The translations under genes were made by a program, and so were the position numbers. The notes under the pieces were generated by a model that saw only the letters and a program-made list of their open reading frames with translations, was not told the origin of the DNA and did not search any database. Positions 1-6,702 of a DNA stretch of 7,821 bases are shown here, piece by piece. How positions within the stretch are numbered: the first letter of the stretch is position 1; each line of letters starts with the position of its first letter. Source of the DNA: Polyangia bacterium (GTDB lineage: Bacteria > Myxococcota_A > Polyangia > Polyangiales > Polyangiaceae); assembly GCA_030430975.1 (NCBI GenBank), contig JAUIKB010000233.1, positions 1 through 7,821 of the forward strand, in the 5' to 3' direction.

Positions 1-1
1 G

Positions 2-832
2 TCGAAAGCCAAGTCGACCGACGAACAGGACGACGAAGACGAGGAAGACGACGAGGACGAGGAAGACGAGGACGAGGACGAGCCTCCGGCGAAGATGAAA
101 TCCGCTGGCAAGGCCGCCAAGAAAAGTGCGGGCCAGAAGGACCGCCGTGCCGACGAAGACGACGAGGAAGACGACGACGAGTACGAGTACGAGTACGAAG
201 ACGAGGAAGACGACGAGTACGAGTACGAGTACGAAGACGAGGAGGACGACGACGTCGTGCCAGCGCGCACCGCTCCGAAGCGGGCGAAGACCAACGGCCG
301 TGCCGCCGCTAAGGCGGACCCCGAAGAAGACCCACTGTGGTGGCTACCCTGGGCGGTGATGATCGCGTTGCTCGTAACCGGCGTGCTCGGTTTCATGGGC
401 GTGTTCACAAAGCGGGCACCGGCTGAAGCCACCGCCGCGACCGAAACCACGGCGGCTACGCCCACGCCACCGCCGCCAACACCGCCGACGGCCAACGCGC
501 TGAAAAAGCCGGATCAGGAACGCGTCACTGCATCGCACATCTTGGTGCAGTACAAAGGCTCGAGTCGGGCCAAGAGCGACCGCACCAAAGAGGCAGCCAA
601 GAAGCGCATCAACGAGGCGCTCGCCAAAGCGAAGAAAGGTGCGGACTTCGCCAAGCTGGCTAAGGAATATTCCGACGGTCCAAGTGGTCCGCGCGGCGGC
701 GCGCTGGGCTCGTTTACCAAACGTCAAATGGTGCCGGCGTTTTCAAAGGCGGCGTTCGCCCTGAAGCCGGGCCAAGTGAGTGGCGTAGTCGAAACACCGT
801 TTGGCTTCCACATCATCAAGCGCACTAAGTAG
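2..832 (+). CDS. Membrane-anchored parvulin-type peptidyl-prolyl cis-trans isomerase with an acidic N-terminal tail (5' partial)
   Basis: The reading frame is open to the left edge, so the start lies outside the window. ATG 95 is an internal methionine inside the same low-complexity tail. Counting from the first complete codon (276 residues visible), residues 1-84 are dominated by Asp/Glu runs, EY repeats and Lys/Ala patches. One hydrophobic segment follows at about 112-135 (LWWLPW...GVF), then a Pro/Thr/Ala linker at about 138-165. A PpiC/parvulin rotamase domain fills about 174-276. It shows the family hallmarks SHILVQY, YSDGPSGPRGGALG, MVPAF and a terminal FGFHII, with both conserved histidines. 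Parvulins catalyse prolyl cis-trans isomerisation. The layout implies a type II membrane protein with a cytoplasmic acidic tail and a periplasmic catalytic domain assisting folding of exported proteins, as in PpiD or PrsA; this topology is inferred. The substrate is unknown. The isomerase call is firm. Confidence 0.9.
   Translation, partial: SKAKSTDEQDDEDEEDDEDEEDEDEDEPPAKMKSAGKAAKKSAGQKDRRADEDDEEDDDEYEYEYEDEEDDEYEYEYEDEEDDDVVPARTAPKRAKTNGRAAAKADPEEDPLWWLPWAVMIALLVTGVLGFMGVFTKRAPAEATAATETTAATPTPPPPTPPTANALKKPDQERVTASHILVQYKGSSRAKSDRTKEAAKKRINEALAKAKKGADFAKLAKEYSDGPSGPRGGALGSFTKRQMVPAFSKAAFALKPGQVSGVVETPFGFHIIKRTK
176..247 (+). repeat. 36-bp in-frame tandem duplication (2 copies) in the acidic tail
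   Basis: Copies at 176-211 and 212-247 differ at one base (GAA versus GAG, silent). Each encodes DEYEYEYEDEED, and each contains three GAGTAC hexamers. The period is a multiple of three, so copy-number change would lengthen or shorten the acidic tail without a frameshift. More irregular GAC/GAG/GAA runs flank it on the left (about 20-90 and 150-175). Confidence 0.9.
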
Positions 833-841
833 GCCACGCCG

Positions 842-866
842 GCTCGCCCGTCCCGGACGGGCGAGC
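842..866. terminator. Perfect GC hairpin between convergent genes, candidate bidirectional terminator
   Basis: GCTCGCCCGTC (842-852) pairs perfectly with GACGGGCGAGC (856-866) around a 3-nt loop. CGCC (837-840) and GGCG (867-870) can extend the stem across a one-base bulge. It starts 10 bp after the isomerase stop codon and lies 35 bp beyond the stop of the convergent acyl-CoA dehydrogenase gene, which is where a shared terminator would be expected. There is no T-tract on either side, so it is not a canonical intrinsic terminator. It could instead protect transcript 3' ends. Confidence 0.5.
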
Positions 867-900
867 GGCGAAGGTCAGCGCCTTTAGCTTACGGCGCTAC

Positions 901-2046
901 TCAGTCGCGAAGTAGGTGCTTCGCGATCACCATGCGCTGGACCTGGCTGGTTCCCTCGCCGATCTCGCAGATCTTGACGTCACGCAGGTGCCGCTCGACG
1001 TCGAATTCCCGCGTGTAGCCGTAGCCGCCGTGGATTTGGAGCGAATCGTTGCAGACGCGGGTCGCGACTTCAGAGGCGTACAGCTTGGCGATCGACGCCT
1101 CCTGACTGTAGGGCTCGCCGGAATCCGCCATGATGGCGGCCCGCCGAACCAATAGCTCGGCCGCGTCTAGCCCGACGCGGGCGTCGGCGAGCATCCATTG
1201 AATCGCTTGAAAGTTGGCGATTGGGCGACCGAACTGCTCGCGCTCCTTGGCGTAGTCGACGGCCATCTTCAGAGCACCTCGTCCGAGCCCCAGCGCCATC
1301 GCTGCGATCGATACACGCCCGCGATCGAGGATGCTCATCGTGTCGTAGAATCCGCGGTCGATTTCGCCCAGTCGCTGAGAGTCCGGCACCCGCACGTTCT
1401 CGAACGTGAGTTCCACGGTGTCGCTGGACCGACAGCCGTACTTCTCGAGTTTCTTGCTGGAATCAAAGCCGGGGGTGCCTTGTTCGACGATGAATGCGGT
1501 GATGCCCCGTTGCGCCGGGACGTCACGATTCGTGCGCGCTAACACGACGCAGAAGCCGCCGACGGACCCCTGAGTGATGAACATCTTGGACCCGTTGATG
1601 ACCCAATCGTCGCCATCCTTGACGGCCGTGGTCTGCATGCCCGCCGAGTCGGAGCCAGACCCCGGTTCTGTCAGCGCCCACGCGGCGAGCCACTCGCCCG
1701 TGACCGCCTTCGTCAAGTAGCGCTGTTTCTGTTCTTCGTTCCCGAAGCTCAGAATGTGACTAGTGCCAAGCCCGTTATGGCTGGCGATCGTCAGGGATAA
1801 GGAACCGTCGACTCGGGCGCACTCCTCGACCGCGATGGCGTACGCGAGCGTGTCCATTTCGGCGCCGCCATACTGCTCTGGGATACGTATGCCTAGCAAT
1901 CCAAGCTCGGCCAGTTTTGGCACGAGTTCTGACGGAAACCGTTCCTCGGCGTCCCACTGTCGTGCGTGAGGCTTGACCTCGCGTTCGCAGAATTCGCGCA
2001 CGGTGTCGCGGAGGATCCGATGCTGTTCGGGGAGTTCAAAGTTCAC
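901..2046 (-). CDS. Acyl-CoA dehydrogenase
   Basis: This 381-residue protein has the normal length for a soluble FAD-dependent acyl-CoA dehydrogenase, which forms the alpha,beta-double bond of an acyl-CoA thioester and passes electrons to ETF. The helical N-terminal domain covers about 1-120. The flavin/substrate signature is WALTEPGSGSDSAG (about 123-136), followed by the beta domain with FITQG and the GCRSSDT segment (204-210). The C-terminal helical domain carries REQFGRPI (269-276) and QIHGGYGYTREF (337-348). Glu364 in GEGTSQVQR occupies the catalytic-base position seen in short- and medium-chain enzymes, so it should be active. The start is GTG 2044-2046; an in-frame stop at 2056-2058 limits any extension, and the resulting N-terminus (MNFELPEQH) is typical of the family. 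No strong Shine-Dalgarno is visible. Substrate (short-chain, branched-chain or other) cannot be assigned from sequence alone. It follows the lipoprotein gene on the same strand after 83 bp. Confidence 0.95.
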   Translation of the reverse strand: MNFELPEQHRILRDTVREFCEREVKPHARQWDAEERFPSELVPKLAELGLLGIRIPEQYGGAEMDTLAYAIAVEECARVDGSLSLTIASHNGLGTSHILSFGNEEQKQRYLTKAVTGEWLAAWALTEPGSGSDSAGMQTTAVKDGDDWVINGSKMFITQGSVGGFCVVLARTNRDVPAQRGITAFIVEQGTPGFDSSKKLEKYGCRSSDTVELTFENVRVPDSQRLGEIDRGFYDTMSILDRGRVSIAAMALGLGRGALKMAVDYAKEREQFGRPIANFQAIQWMLADARVGLDAAELLVRRAAIMADSGEPYSQEASIAKLYASEVATRVCNDSLQIHGGYGYTREFDVERHLRDVKICEIGEGTSQVQRMVIAKHLLRD

Positions 2047-2129
2047 CGAACCCAGCTACCACTTCTGGTTTCGACCCGGTAGCCCCTGCGAACGAAACGC
2101 ACGGTATCCGAGTCGCGTGGTTCAACCAG

Positions 2130-3257
2130 CTAGGGCGCCGCTGCCGGTTTCTGCTCCGCTTCGAGCAGGGTCTTCAACAGCGCGAGCTTGTCATCCTTGG
2201 ACAGCCGGAACTTGGCAGATTCGGCAGCCGGCTTAGCCCCATCCAGGGAGTGATCCTCGTCGCCGACGCCGAACACCTGACCGCCGACATGACCGAAGAC
2301 CCATTCCGCAGTCGGTCCGGCGTCGCTGATCTTGATCGGCACCACGATCGCCTGCACCGGAACCCCCTTGGTGCTCGATGCCCCTGGCCGCTTCTTGAAC
2401 GTACCGATCACGTCTTGAGCGCTCGCTTCGTCGGGTCGAATGATCGACAGAATGCGATAACGCTGCTCCCCACGCTTGTAGTAGCCGACAGCGCCCTTGC
2501 CTGTTCCATCGACGCCCAATAGCGACTTGACCTCGTATCGAACGCCCATCTTGAGTTGTTCTTTGGCTGGCAATTTGCGCGCGGCAGCAGGTGCCGTCTT
2601 GTCGCCGGGAAGCTTGTCGCCAAGCGGCACGGCGATCGCCGGCAGGATCTTGTCGCCGGCCGCCTTGAGTTTGGCCGGAGGCTGCAGCTCGTTCGCGTAG
2701 CTGAGTTCAGCGACGTACCGCCCTCGCCACACATACGCGATCGTCGAGCCCAGTGTAGCGCTTCCGCCCGCCTTTAGCGGCCGTGGCGGACGCTGCGCCG
2801 GATCGTCATCTCCGACGACCCGCCGGGTGAAAAAACCGTACGCGCCCTCGGGAGTTTGATAGCGGGCGAGTTTGACACTGACCGTGCCCGGCGACCCCTT
2901 GCCATCGACGTAGGGCACAATGACCATCCGGTCGACACCGTAGCCCTTGTACACCTCACACTCGCCATCGAGCTGGTCTGTGCAGAGCTTGTCCAGATCA
3001 CCCTTGGCTTCTGCTCCGTAGCTGCGAACATCGCCGTTGGGATCGACACAGTAGTCACCAGCGACTCGAGGAAAGAACCCCGCCGCGAGCGCGTCCGCGA
3101 CCTTGCCACCTCCGGAGTCACAGACGCCGGATTTGGAGCTCTGGATCGGCGGCGGCGCGACGCCTTTGGGCTTCTTGGCTTGCTCATCGCAGGCCACTAG
3201 GCAGCTGAACAGCGACGCGCTGATGATGGTTCGTGTGAGACTTAGCCGGATGGACAT
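2130..3257 (-). CDS. Secreted lipoprotein of unknown function, DUF6599-like
   Basis: This 375-residue protein starts at ATG 3255-3257; an in-frame stop at 3267-3269 rules out a longer form. The N-terminus is a lipoprotein signal: a basic n-region (R4, R9), a hydrophobic stretch and the lipobox LVAC, with Cys23 as the lipidated residue. Asp24 follows at +2, which would mean inner-membrane retention under the E. coli Lol rule, but that rule may not hold here. Mature Cys46, 70, 92 and 100 could form disulfides. The order YGVDRMVIVPYVD (106-118), ARYQTPEGAYGFFTRR (131-146), GGSATLG...YVWRGRYVAELSY (164-187) and GAVGYYKRGEQRYRIL (255-270) resembles proteins annotated as DUF6599, where a gene product describes its own stability-like two-lobe pattern but no activity is known. 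That family assignment is from memory and moderate. It is transcribed divergently from the minor-pilin operon; a pilus link is only positional. A Lys/Ala/Pro-rich spacer (215-235) separates two halves. Confidence 0.85.
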   Translation of the reverse strand: MSIRLSLTRTIISASLFSCLVACDEQAKKPKGVAPPPIQSSKSGVCDSGGGKVADALAAGFFPRVAGDYCVDPNGDVRSYGAEAKGDLDKLCTDQLDGECEVYKGYGVDRMVIVPYVDGKGSPGTVSVKLARYQTPEGAYGFFTRRVVGDDDPAQRPPRPLKAGGSATLGSTIAYVWRGRYVAELSYANELQPPAKLKAAGDKILPAIAVPLGDKLPGDKTAPAAARKLPAKEQLKMGVRYEVKSLLGVDGTGKGAVGYYKRGEQRYRILSIIRPDEASAQDVIGTFKKRPGASSTKGVPVQAIVVPIKISDAGPTAEWVFGHVGGQVFGVGDEDHSLDGAKPAAESAKFRLSKDDKLALLKTLLEAEQKPAAAP

Positions 3258-3431
3258 GCTGCGCGTTTAGCACGATGACTCCCAGCTTGGCCCACTCACC
3301 CGACGCGATCCGGCCCACAGGCCGACACCCTGCCCCGCAATGATTTCACACGCTCGCAATCGTTACGGCCGAGCTTCCACCCAAACCTCCCGAAATTCCG
3401 GCGTTTGTGAGCTTCGTGGATACGCAAAGTT

Positions 3432-3447
3432 CGGCATGACCTTTGCT
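3432..3447 (+). promoter_or_regulatory. Sigma-54 (-24/-12) promoter of the minor-pilin operon
   Basis: CGGCATG-N4-TTGCT matches the sigma-54 consensus TGGCACG-N4-TTGCW at nearly every position. The invariant GG falls at 3433-3434 and the GC at 3445-3446, giving the required 12-bp spacing between the -24 and -12 bases. The predicted transcription start is near 3458, leaving a leader of about 27 nt before ATG 3485. In Myxococcus and Pseudomonas, pilA transcription depends on sigma-54 with the PilS/PilR pair, so the promoter class fits the genes it precedes. The rest of the 3258-3484 divergent spacer shows no clear enhancer-like repeat and no convincing -35/-10 boxes for the lipoprotein gene. 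A short 5-bp hairpin at 3311-3324 looks incidental. Confidence 0.7.
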
Positions 3448-3484
3448 GATAGGAGAGCGGCGAGTTCCGCCTAACGCGATCCCC

Positions 3485-4132
3485 ATGCAGAACCACTTCT
3501 CCCAGCATCTCGACAGGCAGCGGCTGCGGCTGCGCGGTCAGCGCGGCTTTTCGCTCATCGAGCTGGTCGTCGTCGTGATGATCATCGGCATTTTGGCGGT
3601 GATTGCCGTGCCGAGCATCACTTTGCGGCTGCGAGAGCGCCGAGTGCACCAGGTCGCCCGCGAGACGGCCGAATTCTACCGCGGCGCCCGGATGCGTGCG
3701 CTGGGCCGAGGCAGCGCCATGCTGGTTCGGTACGAACGCGTCAGCGGTGTCGACCAGATCGAGGTGCGAGAAGCCATTGCGGGAAACACGGGTGGCGCCA
3801 ACTGTGCGTCGCTTCCGGCTGCGAGCTGCACAACTGCCGGGATCTGGAACGCGAACGCTCGCAGCCAGCGCCTTCGCCTGTACAAAGCGCAACTCGTCCA
3901 GGATCAAGTCAAGGTGGACATGAAGGACGCCACCGGCACGGGCGTTACGACGATGGACATCTGCTACACGCCTATTGGGCGCTCCATGGTGCGCTTCAAT
4001 AAGACAGGCACCTGGACGGCGCTGACCGGTGTGCCAAGCGCCGACGTCTACCGGGCATCAGGCACGACCAAGCTCGGCCTCACGCGCACCGTCGTGATCC
4101 TCCCCAACGGAACGTCGAGGCTCATTCTATGA
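3485..4132 (+). CDS. fimU: Type IV pilus minor pilin, GspH/FimT (FimU-like)
   Basis: This 215-residue prepilin has a 21-residue basic leader ending RGQRG, then FSLIEL, which is the prepilin-peptidase (PilD) cleavage and N-methylation site with Glu at mature position 5. A hydrophobic assembly helix (about 22-44, VVVVMIIGILAVIAVP) follows. The C-terminal head ends in TRTVVILPNGTSRL, the kind of terminal strand seen in GspH/FimT proteins. Cys107, 115 and 160 in the head could pair in the periplasm. ATG 3485 is chosen over the in-frame TTG 3443 because that TTG lies inside the -12 element of the promoter. It is the first gene of the operon and ends in ATGA shared with pilV. Its expected role is as a minor pilin of the tip/priming complex. 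FimU versus FimT naming rests on operon position, not on a distinguishing motif. Confidence 0.88.
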   Translation: MQNHFSQHLDRQRLRLRGQRGFSLIELVVVVMIIGILAVIAVPSITLRLRERRVHQVARETAEFYRGARMRALGRGSAMLVRYERVSGVDQIEVREAIAGNTGGANCASLPAASCTTAGIWNANARSQRLRLYKAQLVQDQVKVDMKDATGTGVTTMDICYTPIGRSMVRFNKTGTWTALTGVPSADVYRASGTTKLGLTRTVVILPNGTSRLIL

Positions 4133-4821
4133 GGCTCGGGTCTCAGAGAATCGCCACGACTAGGCGACGGGCAGCCGGGCGGCGGGGGGCTGGTCGACTG
4201 GCAGGTGGACGGCTGGCAACCGCGCGCGGTTACACCATGGTCGAGCTGATGATGGCCATCGCCGTGTTCGCCATCGGCGTCTCGGGCATCATCGCGATGC
4301 AGAAAGTCACCCTAGCCTCCAATATCCACGCAAAAAACCTCGCTATCGCGACTCACGTTGGACAGGCTTGGGCCGAGATGCTCGACAGCGATTCGGCGGC
4401 CTGGAATCATCCTTCTCAGCTAAACGGGGCGACCGACCTGGATGCCGATACGGTGTGGCTGAAGCAGATCACGACCAACGAGGGCAAGTGGATTCGCCCA
4501 GCGCACAACGCCGGACTCAAGTTCGGACCTGGGTTCGATGCGCTCGGCAACCCGACATCGGTCATCGGCGACGCCGCGTTCTGCACGCACATTCGACTGA
4601 CTTGGCTCAAGAATCAGACCGACATCCCGGTTGGCAACGGGCTCATTCGAGCCGAGGTCCGCGTGTTCTGGCATCGCGACGTGCAAGGCGGCGGCGTGGA
4701 CGACAACCCGCTCTGCGCGACCGGTACCGATCCGCTCAAAATCGCCGACGCCGACGGCGCAAAGCGACACCACTTCGTCTACCACACGACGGCGATTCGC
4801 CAGAACACGGCGGTGCGATGA
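4129..4821 (+). CDS. pilV: Type IV pilus minor pilin PilV
   Basis: This 230-residue prepilin has its cleavage site at ARG|YTMVEL (after Gly34), with Glu at mature position 5. The following helix (MMAIAVFAIGVSGIIAMQ) carries the AVFAIGVSGI pattern typical of PilV/GspI-type N-termini. The leader is unusually long at 34 residues, 10 of them Arg. No other ATG, GTG or TTG lies between the start and the cleavage site, so a shorter leader is unlikely. The ATG overlaps the preceding stop (ATGA, 4129-4132), and GAGG at 4117-4120 provides a Shine-Dalgarno 8 nt upstream, consistent with translational coupling. The head contains two cysteines (in AAFCTH and NPLCATG) and a histidine-rich end. Operon order supports the PilV name over other type II pseudopilins. 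Confidence 0.85.
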   Translation: MRLGSQRIATTRRRAAGRRGAGRLAGGRLATARGYTMVELMMAIAVFAIGVSGIIAMQKVTLASNIHAKNLAIATHVGQAWAEMLDSDSAAWNHPSQLNGATDLDADTVWLKQITTNEGKWIRPAHNAGLKFGPGFDALGNPTSVIGDAAFCTHIRLTWLKNQTDIPVGNGLIRAEVRVFWHRDVQGGGVDDNPLCATGTDPLKIADADGAKRHHFVYHTTAIRQNTAVR

Positions 4822-6050
4822 CGTCTCAACGCTTCACTCGCCGCGGACAACGGGGCTTCACGCTCACCGAGCTCATGGTCGCGATCACCGGCGGGCTGTT
4901 CGTGTCGATCGCGGTGTTCGCTTTGGCGCGTCACGGTTCTCGGTTCTACCAACGCGAGGCGCGCGTCGCGAACGCTACCCTCGCCAACGTTGTCGGATTC
5001 CAGCGACTCAGGGCCGACCTGTCGCGCGCTGGATTCCTCGCCTCCCCGAATATCATTCGCGACCCGTTCTTGTGCGGCGATCCGGTCGGCGGCGCGAACT
5101 GGACCGACGAGCTCAAGCACATGGCCGCGGTCCGAATCGTGCCGGGCGGCTCACCGTCCAACTCCGCGTTGACGGATAACAACCTCGACCCGGACAGCGT
5201 GGTGATCGCGGGTGCCTTCGACAGCGCCGAGCAATTCCCCGTACGGCTCGTCCAGGACGATCCCGGCAACACCTACACGGTGTACCTGCAGGTCCGTTCG
5301 GGGCCGCTGGCCAGACTCGGCATCCCTAACCTGCCGACCGTCTTCAAGAAAGACCGCGGCGTTCGAATCGTCGATATGTCGGGGCGTTCCCACTACGGCA
5401 CGATCGCGTCCGTCAACACCAGCGCCACCCAGCCGTCAGTGACGCTGACCGATAAGCCGCCGATCAGCTTCCGTGCTGGCTCGGGTTCATGCGGAATCGC
5501 AGGACACGGTACCGGAGCTCTGCTGAACGTCGTGAACTTCATTCGCTACGATGTCCGAAACCTCAGCAGCTCCGCTAGCTATTCGGCGATCTACGCCGAA
5601 GCCGGCGCGGGCCCGTTCGATGGCGTCAATCAGCGCACAGAGCTCGTTCGCGAGGAGCTCGACACGTCCGGCCAGGTCATCGCCGGGACCCAGGAAATCG
5701 TCTCCGAGTACGCGGTCGATCTAAAGTTCGGCCTCACGGTCGCGAACGTCAACGGCGTCGAGCAAACGCTCACGACGTTGCTCGAGGGCAACGGCGACAT
5801 CCCCAAGTGGGCCGGCGACACGACCGGCAAGACGGCTTCCGTCGAAGGACCCCAGCGCATCCGCGCGATTCGCGCGCGACTTTCGGTACGGTCCCGCGAA
5901 CCCGATCGCGACGTAGCGATCAACGCCGCCACCATCCCCGGCGTTGCCCCGGGCCTGTACCGCTTCAAGCTCGCCGCCGACAAATACGCGCGCGTGCGCA
6001 CCGTCCAGGCAGACGTCACGCTCCACAACCTGCGGAGAATCACATGGTGA
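4818..6050 (+). CDS. pilW: Type IV pilus minor pilin PilW
   Basis: This 410-residue prepilin has a 13-residue leader (ending RGQRG) and the processing site G|FTLTEL, with Glu at mature position 5. The hydrophobic helix is MVAITGGLFVSIAVFAL. The segment after it (REARVANATLANVVGFQRLRADLSRAGF) is characteristic of the PilW family, where a short helix leads to a large beta-rich head. Length is larger than most minor pilins but usual for PilW. Cys86 and Cys225 are the only cysteines. The frame is open further left to 4368 over pilV, but the ATG at 4818 gives the prepilin leader and overlaps the pilV stop (ATGA), so it is the start. No strong Shine-Dalgarno is seen, so coupling to pilV translation is likely. 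PilW is a structural part of the pilus tip complex with PilV, PilX and PilY1 in other bacteria. Confidence 0.9.
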   Translation: MTSQRFTRRGQRGFTLTELMVAITGGLFVSIAVFALARHGSRFYQREARVANATLANVVGFQRLRADLSRAGFLASPNIIRDPFLCGDPVGGANWTDELKHMAAVRIVPGGSPSNSALTDNNLDPDSVVIAGAFDSAEQFPVRLVQDDPGNTYTVYLQVRSGPLARLGIPNLPTVFKKDRGVRIVDMSGRSHYGTIASVNTSATQPSVTLTDKPPISFRAGSGSCGIAGHGTGALLNVVNFIRYDVRNLSSSASYSAIYAEAGAGPFDGVNQRTELVREELDTSGQVIAGTQEIVSEYAVDLKFGLTVANVNGVEQTLTTLLEGNGDIPKWAGDTTGKTASVEGPQRIRAIRARLSVRSREPDRDVAINAATIPGVAPGLYRFKLAADKYARVRTVQADVTLHNLRRITW

Positions 6051-6691
6051 GCCGACGACCAAACGAACGCGGTGCTGCGCTGTTCATCGTCGTGCTGGTC
6101 ATCACGCTGTTGACCGCAATCGGGATCTTCTCGGCGCGGTCGGCGAGCCTGGTCGACGTCGCCACCGGATACAACCGGCAGTCGGTCCAAACGCAGTACC
6201 TCTCCGAGTACGGGACCAAGGCGGTGGCGGCCCAGCTCGCCCAAGATCCCAACGGACTCAGCGGTCAGATCAAGACCAGCTCCGATGTCTGCAAGGCAAA
6301 CGAGAAGCTCATGACACTGCTGGCCAACAACAACGAGCGGGCCGTAACGCCCTGCTACAAACTGTTCCTCAAGGACGTCAACGACACGATGGCTAAACCG
6401 CTGATCGAGCAGGCTATCCAGGATCCTGCGACGTACGCGCACGGAAGCCTCGGCCCGATGCCGCTCAGCGTCGACTTTGTCGCGGAGATGGTCGACCTGG
6501 GACCTGCGCCACCCACTCCAGGTTTCGAACAGAGCGGCGAGGCCCAGGCCTTCTCGCTCGAGCGGGTCACCCTGATCACGACCGGGCAAATTCGGCCGTT
6601 TTCGACATCCGACAGCTGCACGACAGCAGTAACTCGATCGGCTGGCATTCAGACTATGAAGGCCGCCGTTAGCTACGGACCGATACGGTGA
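6044..6691 (+). CDS. pilX: Type IV pilus minor pilin PilX-like
   Basis: This 215-residue protein begins with a 10-residue leader (MVSRRPNERG) followed by AALFIVVLVITLLTAIGIFS, the PilX N-terminal type. Cleavage after Gly10 leaves Ile, not Glu, at mature position 5. Loss of Glu5 is the hallmark of GspK-type pseudopilins that cap the filament tip, and it agrees with PilX being the GspK counterpart. After the helix comes a polar region (SLVDVATGYNRQSVQTQYLSEYG) like the start of other PilX heads. Cys83, 104 and 192 lie in the head. The start is ATG 6044, with GGAG at 6034-6037 six nucleotides upstream; it overlaps the end of pilW by 7 nt. The call rests on the N-terminus and operon position, as the head is poorly conserved in this family. 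Confidence 0.83.
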   Translation: MVSRRPNERGAALFIVVLVITLLTAIGIFSARSASLVDVATGYNRQSVQTQYLSEYGTKAVAAQLAQDPNGLSGQIKTSSDVCKANEKLMTLLANNNERAVTPCYKLFLKDVNDTMAKPLIEQAIQDPATYAHGSLGPMPLSVDFVAEMVDLGPAPPTPGFEQSGEAQAFSLERVTLITTGQIRPFSTSDSCTTAVTRSAGIQTMKAAVSYGPIR

Positions 6692-6694
6692 AGG
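6690..6694 (+). promoter_or_regulatory. Shine-Dalgarno GAAGG favouring ATG 6703 for the pilY1-like gene
   Basis: GAAGG sits 8 nt before ATG 6703, a usual spacing. The alternative GTG at 6688 would overlap the pilX stop (GTGA), copying the other junctions, but has only a weak upstream purine run. The two starts differ by five residues of signal-peptide n-region, so the mature protein is unaffected. Confidence 0.5.
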
Positions 6695-6702
6695 CTAGAC
6701 TC

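Noticed and set aside
877..898. Second small inverted repeat (AGCGCC/GGCGCT) with a 10-nt loop after the acyl-CoA dehydrogenase gene
   Set aside because: A six-base stem with a 10-nt loop and no T-tract is too weak to call alone beside the much stronger hairpin.
2047..2129. Possible separate promoter or terminator between the lipoprotein and acyl-CoA dehydrogenase genes
   Set aside because: I found only a TTGAAC-like box without a correctly spaced -10 and a 5-bp dyad, which do not support either call.
3443..3484. In-frame TTG at 3443 as an upstream start for the first pilin, with AGGAG at 3451-3455 as its ribosome site
   Set aside because: The TTG is part of the -12 promoter element, AGGAG lies downstream of that TTG and upstream of the predicted transcription start, and it is 29 nt from ATG 3485 with no start codon at a usable distance.
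3296..3907. Minus-strand open frame crossing the promoter region and fimU
   Set aside because: No family motif is visible, and it overlaps a recognisable pilin gene and the sigma-54 element, so it is a compositional shadow.
4368..4817. Extension of the pilW frame leftwards across pilV
   Set aside because: It lacks pilin character, overlaps pilV in another frame, and would bury the prepilin leader. The ATG at 4818 gives a proper leader and an ATGA overlap.
5630..6589. Long open frame on the minus strand opposite pilW and pilX (319 codons)
   Set aside because: Its translation is Arg/Asp/Gly/Val-rich without recognisable motifs. Long antisense frames are expected in GC-rich coding DNA, and the plus strand has two clear pilin genes here.
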